Assembly (NCBI GenBank): GCA_016213595.1
Contig: JACRAA010000170.1
Coordinates: 1 to 8,679, forward strand
Reading direction: 5' to 3'
Source: Actinomycetota bacterium
GTDB taxonomy: Bacteria > Actinomycetota > Actinomycetes > Propionibacteriales > Propionibacteriaceae
DNA: 8,679 nt
Numbering within the stretch: position 1 is the stretch's first letter; each line of letters opens with the position of its first letter. Under the pieces are notes generated by a model that searched no databases, had not been told where the DNA came from, and was given only the letters and a program-made list of their open reading frames with translations. Positions 1 through 5,639 of this stretch are shown here, in pieces. The translations under genes were made by a program, and so were the position numbers.

Positions 1-1
1 C

Positions 2-52
2 GGACACCTACTCGCCGGCGAGGAGCCTGAGAACATCGTGGCCCGGCTGTAG
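2..52 (+). CDS. Possible C-terminal end of a plus-strand gene (partial)
   Basis: Only the last 16 codons and a TAG stop are inside the window. They read GHLLAGEEPENIVARL. The segment resembles the C-terminal tail of D-isomer-specific 2-hydroxyacid dehydrogenases, where an LAGEP..N(V/I)V motif is common, but 16 residues are far too few to assign a family. The frame is open to the window edge. It would converge on the minus-strand membrane protein ending at 129, leaving a 76-nt gap (53-128) in which I see no clear terminator. It could equally be a chance open frame. Confidence 0.35.
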   Translation, partial: GHLLAGEEPENIVARL

Positions 53-128
53 GAGTGTCCTGCGGCCGTGACCTCGCCGCGGGCCGAGGGCGAGCCGGAG
101 ACGCCTAGCCGCAGAGGGGCAGCGGACG

Positions 129-791
129 CTACCCGCCGGCGCCGACCAGCTCGGTGTCCCTGCGCCGCAGCGGACCCGACGTGCGGTCATGCCACAGCAG
201 CCCGACGTAGACGAGGTCGAAGACCGAGCAGAGCAGTCCGATGGCGAGGATGAACGGGCGGTACGTGAGGACGCCGAACAGGATCGTCGGCGCCAGCGTC
301 CCGAGCCATTTGGACACCGCGATGAGCAGGCTCTGGCCACGTCCGGACCGGCGAGCGACGAACATGGCGATGAACAGCCCCGACATGAGCAGGTTCTGCA
401 GGAAGGCGGAGTAGCTGGGGCCACCAGAGGCGCCGAACTCGAGGCGGAACATGACCTGTACCAGCGCTGAGGCCATGATCACCAGAGCCACGAACGCGTA
501 GAACACCGTGCGGCGTACGTACGGGAACTCGCGCGGGCCGTACCGCAGCAGCGTGTAGAGGATGCCGATGTCACCGCAGGCCCACACCAGGTTCACCCAC
601 GTCTGTACGTCGGGGCGGGCGCCCCAGAACCCGAGGACGGTGTAGAGCACCTCCCAGGCGAGGTTCAGCCCGAAGGCGGCCAGCGGCATCGCATACGTCC
701 GCTGGGTCAGCCCGAGCCGTACCGCGTCGACATAGACGAGCGTCCACGCGATCCCGCTCACGAGTGTCAGCACGAGGCTCACGCCGTCCAT
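129..791 (-). CDS. Seven-helix membrane protein resembling PaxB/Pyr4-type transmembrane terpene cyclases
   Basis: This 220-residue protein has about seven hydrophobic segments (roughly residues 4-22, 33-53, 63-82, 96-115, 128-145, 154-175 and 178-199) with short loops and a polar C-terminal tail, so it is an integral membrane protein. The motif NLAWEVLY (Glu47), the segment WACGDIGILYTLL (Asp74) and a late FDLVYV (Asp192) resemble the fungal PaxB/Pyr4 family of integral-membrane terpene cyclases. That family relies on an acidic residue in an early helix and an Asp in the last helix; in Pyr4 these are Glu63 and Asp218, a similar spacing. Size and topology also fit. Whether this bacterial protein cyclises a prenylated substrate is inference, since no prenyltransferase or epoxidase gene lies nearby. 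The ATG at 791 is preceded by AAGGAG four bases upstream, and a TACAGT -10-like box lies at 816-821. The upstream neighbour is a small membrane protein 93 nt away. Other roles for a small seven-helix protein remain possible. Confidence 0.6.
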   Translation of the reverse strand: MDGVSLVLTLVSGIAWTLVYVDAVRLGLTQRTYAMPLAAFGLNLAWEVLYTVLGFWGARPDVQTWVNLVWACGDIGILYTLLRYGPREFPYVRRTVFYAFVALVIMASALVQVMFRLEFGASGGPSYSAFLQNLLMSGLFIAMFVARRSGRGQSLLIAVSKWLGTLAPTILFGVLTYRPFILAIGLLCSVFDLVYVGLLWHDRTSGPLRRRDTELVGAGG

Positions 792-884
792 CGCTCTCCT
801 TCGCCGTCCGCAGCGACTGTACGGCGACGAGCGGCGGCACGCGAGACCTTGTCAGGCGGACATTGGGCGAGATCCCCGTCGGCG

Positions 885-1235
885 TCACATGCCGGGGACG
901 ACGGCCGCCAGCGCGTTGGTCAGCGCGAACGCCGAGGCGATGGACACTCCGATCCACGCGGGGACGTTTCCACGGCGCTCGCCTTCACGACGCGCGCGCC
1001 TGCCGAAGACCCAGGCAAGGATGCCAGGGACGGCGAACACGATCAGCGCGGGGACGGTGCTGGCGACGGCGACCCACACGGGCGGAGCGGTTCGGGTTCC
1101 GACGTCGTACCCGAACAGTGAGGACAGGCCCTCGCCGACGCCGAAGGCGGCGGGGAAGCTGACGAGGAACCCGGCCAGACACAGCCAGGCGATGCTGAGA
1201 TCCCGACGAGCAGCCGGGGTACGTGACTCGGCCAT
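885..1235 (-). CDS. Small three-helix membrane protein, unknown function
   Basis: I do not recognise a family. The 116-residue product has a short charged N-terminus (MAESRTPAARRD) and three hydrophobic stretches at about residues 14-34, 53-78 and 92-112. Between helices two and three is a strongly basic loop (GRRARREGERRG, 78-89), which predicts that this loop is cytoplasmic. No catalytic motif is visible. I chose the ATG at 1235 because AGAGGGG at 1244-1250 sits eight bases upstream; the GTG at 1244 in the same frame would overlap that ribosome binding site and has none of its own. The gene lies 64 nt downstream of the flavin oxidoreductase and 93 nt upstream of the terpene-cyclase-like gene, so co-transcription is possible but not shown. 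Confidence 0.7.
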   Translation of the reverse strand: MAESRTPAARRDLSIAWLCLAGFLVSFPAAFGVGEGLSSLFGYDVGTRTAPPVWVAVASTVPALIVFAVPGILAWVFGRRARREGERRGNVPAWIGVSIASAFALTNALAAVVPGM

Positions 1236-1299
1236 GAGTCTCACCCCTCTCGACCCACGCTACGCCACGACTCAGGGGCGAGGATCGCTTCCGCAGGCT

Positions 1300-2715
1300 T
1301 CAGGAGGTCGGATGGAGCAGCTCGCCGGGGAGCTGCTCGATGAGCCGGAGCCAGAGCTCGCTGGCGGTGGGGTAGCTCGGTACGGCGTGGCGCAGGACGT
1401 CGACCGGAACCTTCCCCGTGATGGCGATGGTGGCCGAGTGGAGGAGCTCACCGGCCTCGGGCCCGACGAACGAGGCACCCACGAGGCATCGGCTGGCCCG
1501 GTCGACGACGAGCTGGGCGCCGCCCTCGACGTCGTCCCGCAGCAGGGCCGCTCCCGAGGCCGCGGTCCAGGGCACGTGCGAGACCACGACGTCGACTCCT
1601 GCCGTCCTGGCCTGCGCCTCGGTGAGGCCCACGCTTGCGACCTGCGGGTCGGTGAAGATGACCTGCGGGACGGGTACGTCCTCGGGCGGGGGTGTCGACG
1701 TACCTCCCGTCACCCTTGCGGCGATCTGCTCGCCGAGGACGCGGGCACGGTACTTGCCCCAGTGCGTGAGCGGTGCCTCGCCGCTGGCGTCCCCCACGAG
1801 GACGAGCCAGGGCGGCACGTCACCCGACAACGCCTTCGTGGGATCCAGCCCGACCGAGGCCAGCCCGACGTCGTCGAGCCGTGGGCGGCGTCCGATGGCC
1901 ACGAGGATCTCGTCGGCCGTCAGCTCGCCCTGGCTCGTCTGCAGGACGACGGGTCCGCCGTGGACGCGGCCGAGACCGGTGGGCTGGGGGTCCTCCCGCC
2001 GGCACTCCGTCACCTCGACGCCGAGTCGGACGTCGACGCCGGCCTTGCGCAGCGCGTTCAGGGTGATCTCGCTCGCGAACGGCTCGACCCGGTTCAGCAC
2101 CCGGTCGTCGCGGCTCAGAAGCGTCACGGCCGACCCGAGGGCGTTCATCCACACGGCGGCCTCGCACGCCACGACCCCGCCGCCGACGATGACCAGCCGC
2201 CGCGGCACCTCGTCCACACCCGTGGCGTCCCTCGAACCCCATGGGAGGAAGCCGTCGTACATGTCAGGCAGGTTGGGCTCACTCCCCGTCGCGATGACGA
2301 CGGCATGGCGTGCCTGGAGGGTGCGACTCCCGTCAGGCGTCGTGAGCTCGACGGTCCGCTCGCCGGCGACCCGTCCGGTGCCGCGGAGGACCCTCAGCCC
2401 GACGCCCTCAGCCCAGTCGACCTGCCCGGAGTCGTCGTAGCTGGACACCCACTCGTCCCGACGGGCGAGCAGGGCCCGGCGGTCGAGGCTTGTCCCCGTG
2501 ATCCCGGGGAGGTGCGCTGCGGTTGCCGCCAGCTCGACCGGTCGGAGCAGGGCCTTGCTCGGGATGCAGGCGTAGTAGGAGCACTCCCCGCCGACCAGCC
2601 CGCGCTCGACGAGCGCCGCTGTCAGGTGTGTGCCCTGGGTCGCGTACTGGGCGATGTTCTCCCCGACCGGACCGGCTCCGATGACGATGACGTCGAACAC
2701 TTCAGGCTCAGCCAT
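1300..2715 (-). CDS. FAD/NAD(P)-dependent disulfide oxidoreductase (class I, CSYYAC subfamily)
   Basis: This 471-residue flavoenzyme belongs to the pyridine nucleotide-disulfide oxidoreductase family (lipoamide dehydrogenase, glutathione reductase, MerA). In order: FAD-binding GAGPVG (13-18); redox cysteines in GGECSYYACIPSK (Cys45, Cys50); the NAD(P) site VGGGVVACE (177-185) followed by SRDDRVLNR (201-209), whose arginines resemble glutathione reductase and suggest NADPH; the second FAD motif LVGDA (306-310); and a C-terminal dimerisation domain from about 347. The family's usual HPTxxE catalytic pair reads SYPTASE here, with Tyr448 where His is expected and Glu453 kept. MerA also carries Tyr at this point, but the MerA C-terminal Cys-Cys pair and an N-terminal metal-binding domain are absent. 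It is therefore unlikely to be a true lipoamide dehydrogenase, and the substrate is unknown. The ATG has no clear ribosome binding site; a GATACT box at 2722-2727 would place the transcript start on the ATG itself. Confidence 0.9.
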   Translation of the reverse strand: MAEPEVFDVIVIGAGPVGENIAQYATQGTHLTAALVERGLVGGECSYYACIPSKALLRPVELAATAAHLPGITGTSLDRRALLARRDEWVSSYDDSGQVDWAEGVGLRVLRGTGRVAGERTVELTTPDGSRTLQARHAVVIATGSEPNLPDMYDGFLPWGSRDATGVDEVPRRLVIVGGGVVACEAAVWMNALGSAVTLLSRDDRVLNRVEPFASEITLNALRKAGVDVRLGVEVTECRREDPQPTGLGRVHGGPVVLQTSQGELTADEILVAIGRRPRLDDVGLASVGLDPTKALSGDVPPWLVLVGDASGEAPLTHWGKYRARVLGEQIAARVTGGTSTPPPEDVPVPQVIFTDPQVASVGLTEAQARTAGVDVVVSHVPWTAASGAALLRDDVEGGAQLVVDRASRCLVGASFVGPEAGELLHSATIAITGKVPVDVLRHAVPSYPTASELWLRLIEQLPGELLHPTS

Positions 2716-2721
2716 GCGCCC

Positions 2722-2727
2722 AGTATC
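2722..2727 (-). promoter_or_regulatory. Putative -10 box of a leaderless transcript for the flavin oxidoreductase
   Basis: GATACT on the minus strand ends six bases before the ATG at 2715. It matches TANNNT except at the first base. Transcription would begin at or next to the A of the start codon, which would explain the missing ribosome binding site. No -35 box is evident. Confidence 0.35.
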
Positions 2728-2786
2728 ACCGTCCGGGCTTCCCGCGCCCAGGGGTCAGCGGGAGGTCCTGCCCCGAGGGGGACCGG

Positions 2787-3122
2787 TCAGAGCGCGCCCT
2801 TGGACTCCTCCCCCATCGGGAGGGGAACGAGGCGGGTCACCTCGGTCGGCGAGGCGAGGTGGCCATCGAGGGCGACGTGGAGCGCGGCTACGGCCTCGCC
2901 CTTCCCGTGCTGGTCCAGGAGCGCGAGGCTCTCCCACTTCTCGATCATGAGGAGGGTGCCGTCGGGAGCGTCGTGGATCGCGTACAGGAGGCAGCCGGGC
3001 TCCCGATGGACGGCGGCGATCGCCGGTTCGAGGGCGCCGAGCACCGCCTCCCTCGAGCCGTCGGCGGGATGGAAGACCGCCGTCACGACGACGGGGTCGG
3101 AGAGGTTCGCAGTGCTGGTCAC
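2787..3122 (-). CDS. Antibiotic biosynthesis monooxygenase (ABM) domain protein, putative quinol monooxygenase
   Basis: The 111-residue product matches the small dimeric alpha/beta ABM fold (YgiN/PA3566-like). The beta strand VVVTAVFHP (11-19) is followed by a helix with LEPAIAAVHREPGCLLY (31-47), then LLMIEKWES (57-65), a helix starting LLDQHGKG (His72 region), and a final strand EVTRLVPL (94-101). Members of this family act as cofactor-free quinol or polyketide oxygenases, haem-degrading enzymes or simple binding proteins. The actual substrate cannot be read here, and no haem-ligand pattern is clear. The start is GTG at 3122 with no good ribosome binding site, but a TACGGT -10 box lies seven bases upstream, pointing to a leaderless mRNA. 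It lies 104 nt downstream of dnaB and 71 nt upstream of the flavin oxidoreductase; a shared role in quinone or redox stress is conceivable but unproven. Confidence 0.85.
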   Translation of the reverse strand: MTSTANLSDPVVVTAVFHPADGSREAVLGALEPAIAAVHREPGCLLYAIHDAPDGTLLMIEKWESLALLDQHGKGEAVAALHVALDGHLASPTEVTRLVPLPMGEESKGAL

Positions 3123-3129
3123 GCGCCCG

Positions 3130-3135
3130 ACCGTA
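3130..3135 (-). promoter_or_regulatory. Putative -10 box of a leaderless transcript for the ABM gene
   Basis: TACGGT on the minus strand matches the actinobacterial TANNNT -10 pattern. It ends seven bases before the GTG at 3122, so transcription would start on the GTG. No recognisable -35 hexamer is present 16-18 bases upstream. Confidence 0.4.
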
Positions 3136-3226
3136 CAGGAGGACGAGCGCTTGGGGCTTGCACTTCCGACTGCCCCCGAAGGCGGCCCCGGTTCCCGCGA
3201 CCGCAGGCGTCTCGCTGGGCGACGGA

Positions 3227-4573
3227 TCAGGCCAGCTGCATGTCCACGAAGCGGCTGAGGTGCCCCTGGAAGGCCGCCGTGATCGTCCGGGTCTCGCCGT
3301 TACGGTGCTTGGCCACGATGAAGTCGGCCTCTCCGGGGCGTTCGTCCTTGTTGTACGCGTCCTCCCGGTGAAGAAGGATCACCATGTCCGCGTCCTGCTC
3401 GAGACTGCCCGACTCGCGGAGGTCGCTCAGCATCGGCTTCTTGTCGGTGCGCTGCTCGGAGCCACGGTTGAGCTGGGAGATGGCGATGACCGGGATCTCC
3501 AGCTCCTTCGCGAGGAGCTTGATCTGGCGGGAGAACTCGGACACCTCGACCTGTCGGTTCTCGACCTTCTTGCCGCTGCTCATCAGCTGGAGGTAGTCGA
3601 TGACCACCAGCTTGAGGTCGTAGCGCTGCTTCATCCGGCGAGCCTTCGCACGGATCTCCATCATCGTGAGGTTCGGCGAGTCGTCGATGTACAGCGGGGC
3701 GGACTCGATGCGGCCCGTCACCTTGGCGAGCTGCTCCCAGTCCGTGTCCGAGAGCTTGCCCGTACGCAGGTGGTGCAGCTTGAGACCGCCCTCCGCACTG
3801 AGCAGTCGGGTCATGATCTCGGATGCGCTCATCTCCAACGAGAACACAGCCGTCGTCAGCCTGTTCTTGATCGCGGCGGACCGGGCGAAGTCGAGCGCGA
3901 GGGTCGACTTTCCGATGGCGGGCCGCGCGGCGATGATGATCATCTGGCCCGGGTGAAGGCCGTTCGTCAGCTCGTCGAGCTCGGCGAACCCGGTCGGCAC
4001 TCCCGCCAGCCGGCCGCCGCGGGAGGCGATGGCCTCGAGCTCGTTCCACGTCGGCTCGATGAGCTCGCTCAGAGGCTTGTAGTCCTCGCTCGTCTTGCCT
4101 TCGGCCACGTCGTAGATGGTCTGCTGCGCCAGGTCGACGATGTCGGCGACCTCGCCGGTCCCCTCGTAGCCCATCTGCGCGATGCGGATCGACGCCTCGA
4201 CGAGCCGGCGCAGGATGGCCTTCTCGCGGACGATCTCCGCGTAGTACCCGGCGTTCGCGGCGATGGCGACACTGGAGAGGAGATCGTGCAGGTACACGTG
4301 CCCGCCGACCTTGCCGATCTCCCCGCGCCTCGTGAGCTCGGCGGCGACGGTGATCGGGTCGGCCGGCTCACCCTTCCCGTACAGGTCGAGGATCGCGTCG
4401 AAGATCAGCTCATGGTTGGGCCGGTAGAAGTCACGGCCCTTGACCGTCTCGACCACGTTGGCGATGGCGTCCTTGCTCATCATCATCGCGCCGAGGACCG
4501 ACTGTTCTGCGGGCACGTCCTGGGGAGGCGTACGGTCCGTCTGCGCGAAGTCGCGCACCTCTGCCAACGTCAT
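3227..4573 (-). CDS. dnaB: Replicative DNA helicase DnaB
   Basis: This 448-residue protein is the hexameric ring helicase that unwinds DNA ahead of the replication fork and recruits primase. The N-terminal domain (about 1-110) starts at the typical PPQDVPAEQSVLGAMM. The RecA-like domain has Walker A ARPAIGKST (Lys222, Ser223), the catalytic Glu247 in SLEMS, Walker B VVIDYLQLM (Asp326), SQLNRGSEQR (366-375), LSDLRESGSLEQDAD (382-396) and an arginine finger in KHRNG (Arg424). Length is normal and there is no intein in the P-loop, a common insertion site in mycobacterial DnaB. I chose the ATG at 4573, which follows AGGGGGAG with a six-base spacer, instead of an in-frame GTG at 4630 that has no ribosome binding site. 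The gene diverges from csoR across a 542-nt region with DnaA boxes, so control by DnaA is possible. Confidence 0.97.
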   Translation of the reverse strand: MTLAEVRDFAQTDRTPPQDVPAEQSVLGAMMMSKDAIANVVETVKGRDFYRPNHELIFDAILDLYGKGEPADPITVAAELTRRGEIGKVGGHVYLHDLLSSVAIAANAGYYAEIVREKAILRRLVEASIRIAQMGYEGTGEVADIVDLAQQTIYDVAEGKTSEDYKPLSELIEPTWNELEAIASRGGRLAGVPTGFAELDELTNGLHPGQMIIIAARPAIGKSTLALDFARSAAIKNRLTTAVFSLEMSASEIMTRLLSAEGGLKLHHLRTGKLSDTDWEQLAKVTGRIESAPLYIDDSPNLTMMEIRAKARRMKQRYDLKLVVIDYLQLMSSGKKVENRQVEVSEFSRQIKLLAKELEIPVIAISQLNRGSEQRTDKKPMLSDLRESGSLEQDADMVILLHREDAYNKDERPGEADFIVAKHRNGETRTITAAFQGHLSRFVDMQLA

Positions 4574-4611
4574 GCCCTGCTCCCCCTTCCAGACCGCCGG
4601 GACTTCCTGGG

Positions 4612-4688
4612 TCACGCTAGACACCAGCACTGACAGTTCCGGCCTCGAGTCCCCCGGGGCTCGCGATCAGAGGCTCACGCTAGGCACC
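4612..4688 (-). repeat. Pair of 14-bp direct repeats upstream of dnaB, each with a -10-like TAGCGT
   Basis: TCACGCTAGACACC at 4612-4625 and TCACGCTAGGCACC at 4675-4688 (plus-strand reading) differ at one base. They are exactly 63 bp apart, about six helical turns. Read towards dnaB, each contains TAGCGT, which fits TANNNT. The proximal copy would give a leader of about 30-40 nt with a good ribosome binding site. They may be tandem promoters or paired sites for a regulator. No -35 hexamer is clear for either. Confidence 0.45.
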
Positions 4689-4721
4689 CAGCGCGCGACA
4701 CGCCGAAGGATTGACGACAAG

Positions 4722-4730
4722 TTATCCACA
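4722..4730 (+). promoter_or_regulatory. DnaA box (TTATCCACA)
   Basis: The nine bases equal the canonical high-affinity E. coli DnaA box. It is the left part of a 17-bp perfect inverted repeat, TCCACAGGCCCTGTGGA (4725-4741), whose right arm gives a second, weaker box (TGTGGACGG, 4736-4744) in the opposite orientation. Confidence 0.65.
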
Positions 4731-4733
4731 GGC

Positions 4734-4818
4734 CCTGTGGACGGCCTGGGGATGCTTCGGAGGGGCGAGCGCAGTGCTCAGCCACTGCGACCGGGGGCGC
4801 CTGGGGAGAACCTGTGGA
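4734..4818. repeat. Phased CCTGNGGA octamers flanking a perfect hairpin
   Basis: CCTGTGGA (4734-4741) and CCTGGGGA (4745-4752) start 11 bp apart, and CCTGGGGA (4800-4807) and CCTGTGGA (4811-4818) start 11 bp apart in the reverse order. Between the pairs lies a perfect 7-bp stem, CGCAGTG/CACTGCG (4770-4789), with a 6-nt loop. The one-turn spacing resembles iteron or DnaA-box phasing. No T tract follows the hairpin, so it is not a typical intrinsic terminator. Confidence 0.4.
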
Positions 4819-4962
4819 GATTCTGAGGCCCAGGTCCCGAATCCCTCTCTGACAAGGGAAAAGGAAGCTGATACTCGGTGGACGAGAGATTCTTTGCTTG
4901 TGGAGCGGGACCTCAATCCGACACGCCGGTGACGGTTGGACAGAGGGCTCCTGCGTGCGCTA

Positions 4963-4976
4963 TGGCCGGACGGCCA
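4963..4976. repeat. Short perfect inverted repeat
   Basis: TGGCCG and CGGCCA are separated by two bases. The repeat ends seven bases before the DnaA box at 4983. Its role is unknown. Confidence 0.3.
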
Positions 4977-4982
4977 GCTGAT

Positions 4983-4991
4983 TTGTCCACA
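4983..4991 (+). promoter_or_regulatory. DnaA box (TTGTCCACA)
   Basis: The site is identical to the DnaA-box consensus described for Streptomyces and mycobacteria. It is the box nearest to csoR, about 90 bp upstream of the csoR operator. Confidence 0.55.
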
Positions 4992-5082
4992 CTTTCAACG
5001 ACCACATGTGTATGAGCAGGAGCATCTCGCCGGACTGCCCCTCGCCTCGTGATGACAAGGGCCGGAACCCGACCCCGACGTC

Positions 5083-5105
5083 TACCCGTATACCTGGTAC
5101 GGGTA
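5083..5105. promoter_or_regulatory. CsoR operator
   Basis: Perfect 8-bp arms TACCCGTA (5083-5090) and TACGGGTA (5098-5105) are separated by seven bases. A nested ATACC...GGGTAT pattern (5090-5106) resembles the G/C-tract palindromes flanked by TA that CsoR proteins bind. The right arm overlaps the csoR -10 box, so apo-CsoR bound here would block RNA polymerase. Cu(I) binding by CsoR is expected to release it and switch on csoR-copZ-copA. Confidence 0.8.
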
Positions 5106-5109
5106 TGAT
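5104..5109 (+). promoter_or_regulatory. -10 box of csoR-copZ-copA, probably leaderless
   Basis: TATGAT is a near-consensus -10 box. It ends six bases before the ATG at 5116, and no ribosome binding site precedes csoR. Both facts suggest a transcript that begins at the start codon. No consensus -35 is visible. Confidence 0.6.
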
Positions 5110-5115
5110 TGCCCC

Positions 5116-5409
5116 ATGGCTGACGTCACCACTCCTCGCGTCGACGAGGTCAAGACCGCATATCTCAACCGCCTTCGCCGCATCGAGGGCCAGGTCCGCG
5201 GCCTGGAGAAGATGGTCGACGACGACAAGTACTGCATCGACATCCTCACCCAGGTCTCCGCGGTCACGAAGGCGCTCGAGGCGTTCGCCCTCGCGATGCT
5301 CGACGACCACCTCGGCTCCTGCGTCAAGGACGCGGTACGCACCGGAGGAACCGTCGCCGACGACAAGATCCGCGAAGCCAGCCAGGCCATCGCACGGCTC
5401 GTCCGCTGA
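5116..5409 (+). CDS. csoR: Copper-sensing transcriptional repressor CsoR
   Basis: The 97-residue product is a DUF156/CsoR-family all-helical repressor. It opens the conserved core with YLNRLRRIEGQVRGLEKMVDDDKYC and carries the Cu(I) ligand set Cys40 (DKYCIDIL), His65 and Cys69 (DDHLGSC), equivalent to Cys36/His61/Cys65 of Mycobacterium tuberculosis CsoR. Tyr39 and Glu87 are plausible second-shell residues. The complete C-H-C set points to copper and not to the nickel (RcnR) or formaldehyde (FrmR) branches. Cu(I) binding lowers DNA affinity and derepresses the operon. It is the first gene of csoR-copZ-copA, is autoregulated through the palindrome directly upstream, and ends 20 nt before copZ. 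It lacks a ribosome binding site, in agreement with leaderless translation. Confidence 0.95.
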   Translation: MADVTTPRVDEVKTAYLNRLRRIEGQVRGLEKMVDDDKYCIDILTQVSAVTKALEAFALAMLDDHLGSCVKDAVRTGGTVADDKIREASQAIARLVR

Positions 5410-5429
5410 AACCCAAGGAGAAACCGCTC

Positions 5430-5639
5430 ATGCAGTCCACCTACACCGTCACCGGCATGACCTGCGGCCACTGCGTCGCCCACGTCACCGAAGAGGTCGA
5501 GGCCCTCCCGGGCGTGACCGGCGTCCTGGTCACCCTCGACGACGGCCGTCTCGTCATCACCTCCGAGGCTCCCGTCGACTTCGCCGCCGTCAAGGACGCC
5601 GTGGCCGAGGCCGGCAGCTACGAGGTCGTACCGGCCTGA
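5430..5639 (+). CDS. copZ: Copper chaperone CopZ (heavy-metal-associated domain)
   Basis: This is a 69-residue stand-alone HMA domain with a ferredoxin-like beta-alpha-beta-beta-alpha-beta fold. GMTCGHC (9-15) supplies the Cu(I)-binding cysteines Cys12 and Cys15, and the His between them is typical of bacterial CopZ. It should carry cytoplasmic Cu(I) to CopA or to CsoR. AAGGAG (5415-5420) lies nine bases before the ATG. The stop codon TGA shares its last base with the ATG of copA, so the two proteins are translationally coupled. Confidence 0.93.
   Translation: MQSTYTVTGMTCGHCVAHVTEEVEALPGVTGVLVTLDDGRLVITSEAPVDFAAVKDAVAEAGSYEVVPA

Larger units (their letters stand above)
4722..4991. other. 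DnaA-box cluster between dnaB and csoR
   Basis: Five sites with a TCCACA/TGTGGA core lie within 270 bp: TTATCCACA (4722-4730), TGTGGACGG (4736-4744), TGTGGAGAT (4813-4821), TGTGGAGCG (4899-4907) and TTGTCCACA (4983-4991). The first and last match known high-affinity consensus sequences; the others carry two or three mismatches. No dnaA or dnaN gene is next to it and there is no strongly AT-rich unwinding tract, only a mildly AT-richer stretch around 4853-4895. It could be a DnaA-responsive control region for dnaB, a DnaA-titrating site, or part of an origin-like element. Confidence 0.5.

Noticed and set aside
889..3258. Long plus-strand open frame (789 codons) opposite the small membrane, flavin oxidoreductase and ABM genes
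   Set aside because: The translation is low-complexity and rich in Arg, Asp, Gly and Pro with no domain. It runs antisense across three genes that have clear motifs; such frames are expected in high-GC DNA.
4574..4630. N-terminal extension of DnaB from a GTG at 4630
   Set aside because: There is no ribosome binding site at 4630, while the ATG at 4573 has AGGGGGAG at the right distance. The extra residues do not resemble DnaB.
3158..4633. Long plus-strand open frame (491 codons) opposite dnaB
   Set aside because: It is the antisense shadow of dnaB, with no recognisable fold and repeated Leu/Asp/Arg-rich text.
4831..4850. tRNA T-arm-like sequence (GGTCCCGAATCC)
   Set aside because: The stem does not pair correctly, and no acceptor, D or anticodon arm can be built around it.
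4722..4991. Calling this the chromosomal origin oriC
   Set aside because: There is no dnaA or dnaN nearby, no clear AT-rich unwinding region, and only two strong DnaA boxes. Kept as a cluster of unknown role.
5006..5638. Upstream extension of copA in the same frame
   Set aside because: The extra 211 codons overlap csoR and copZ out of frame and read as Arg/Ser/Pro-rich nonsense. The ATG at 5639, coupled to the copZ stop, gives a normal CopA N-terminus.
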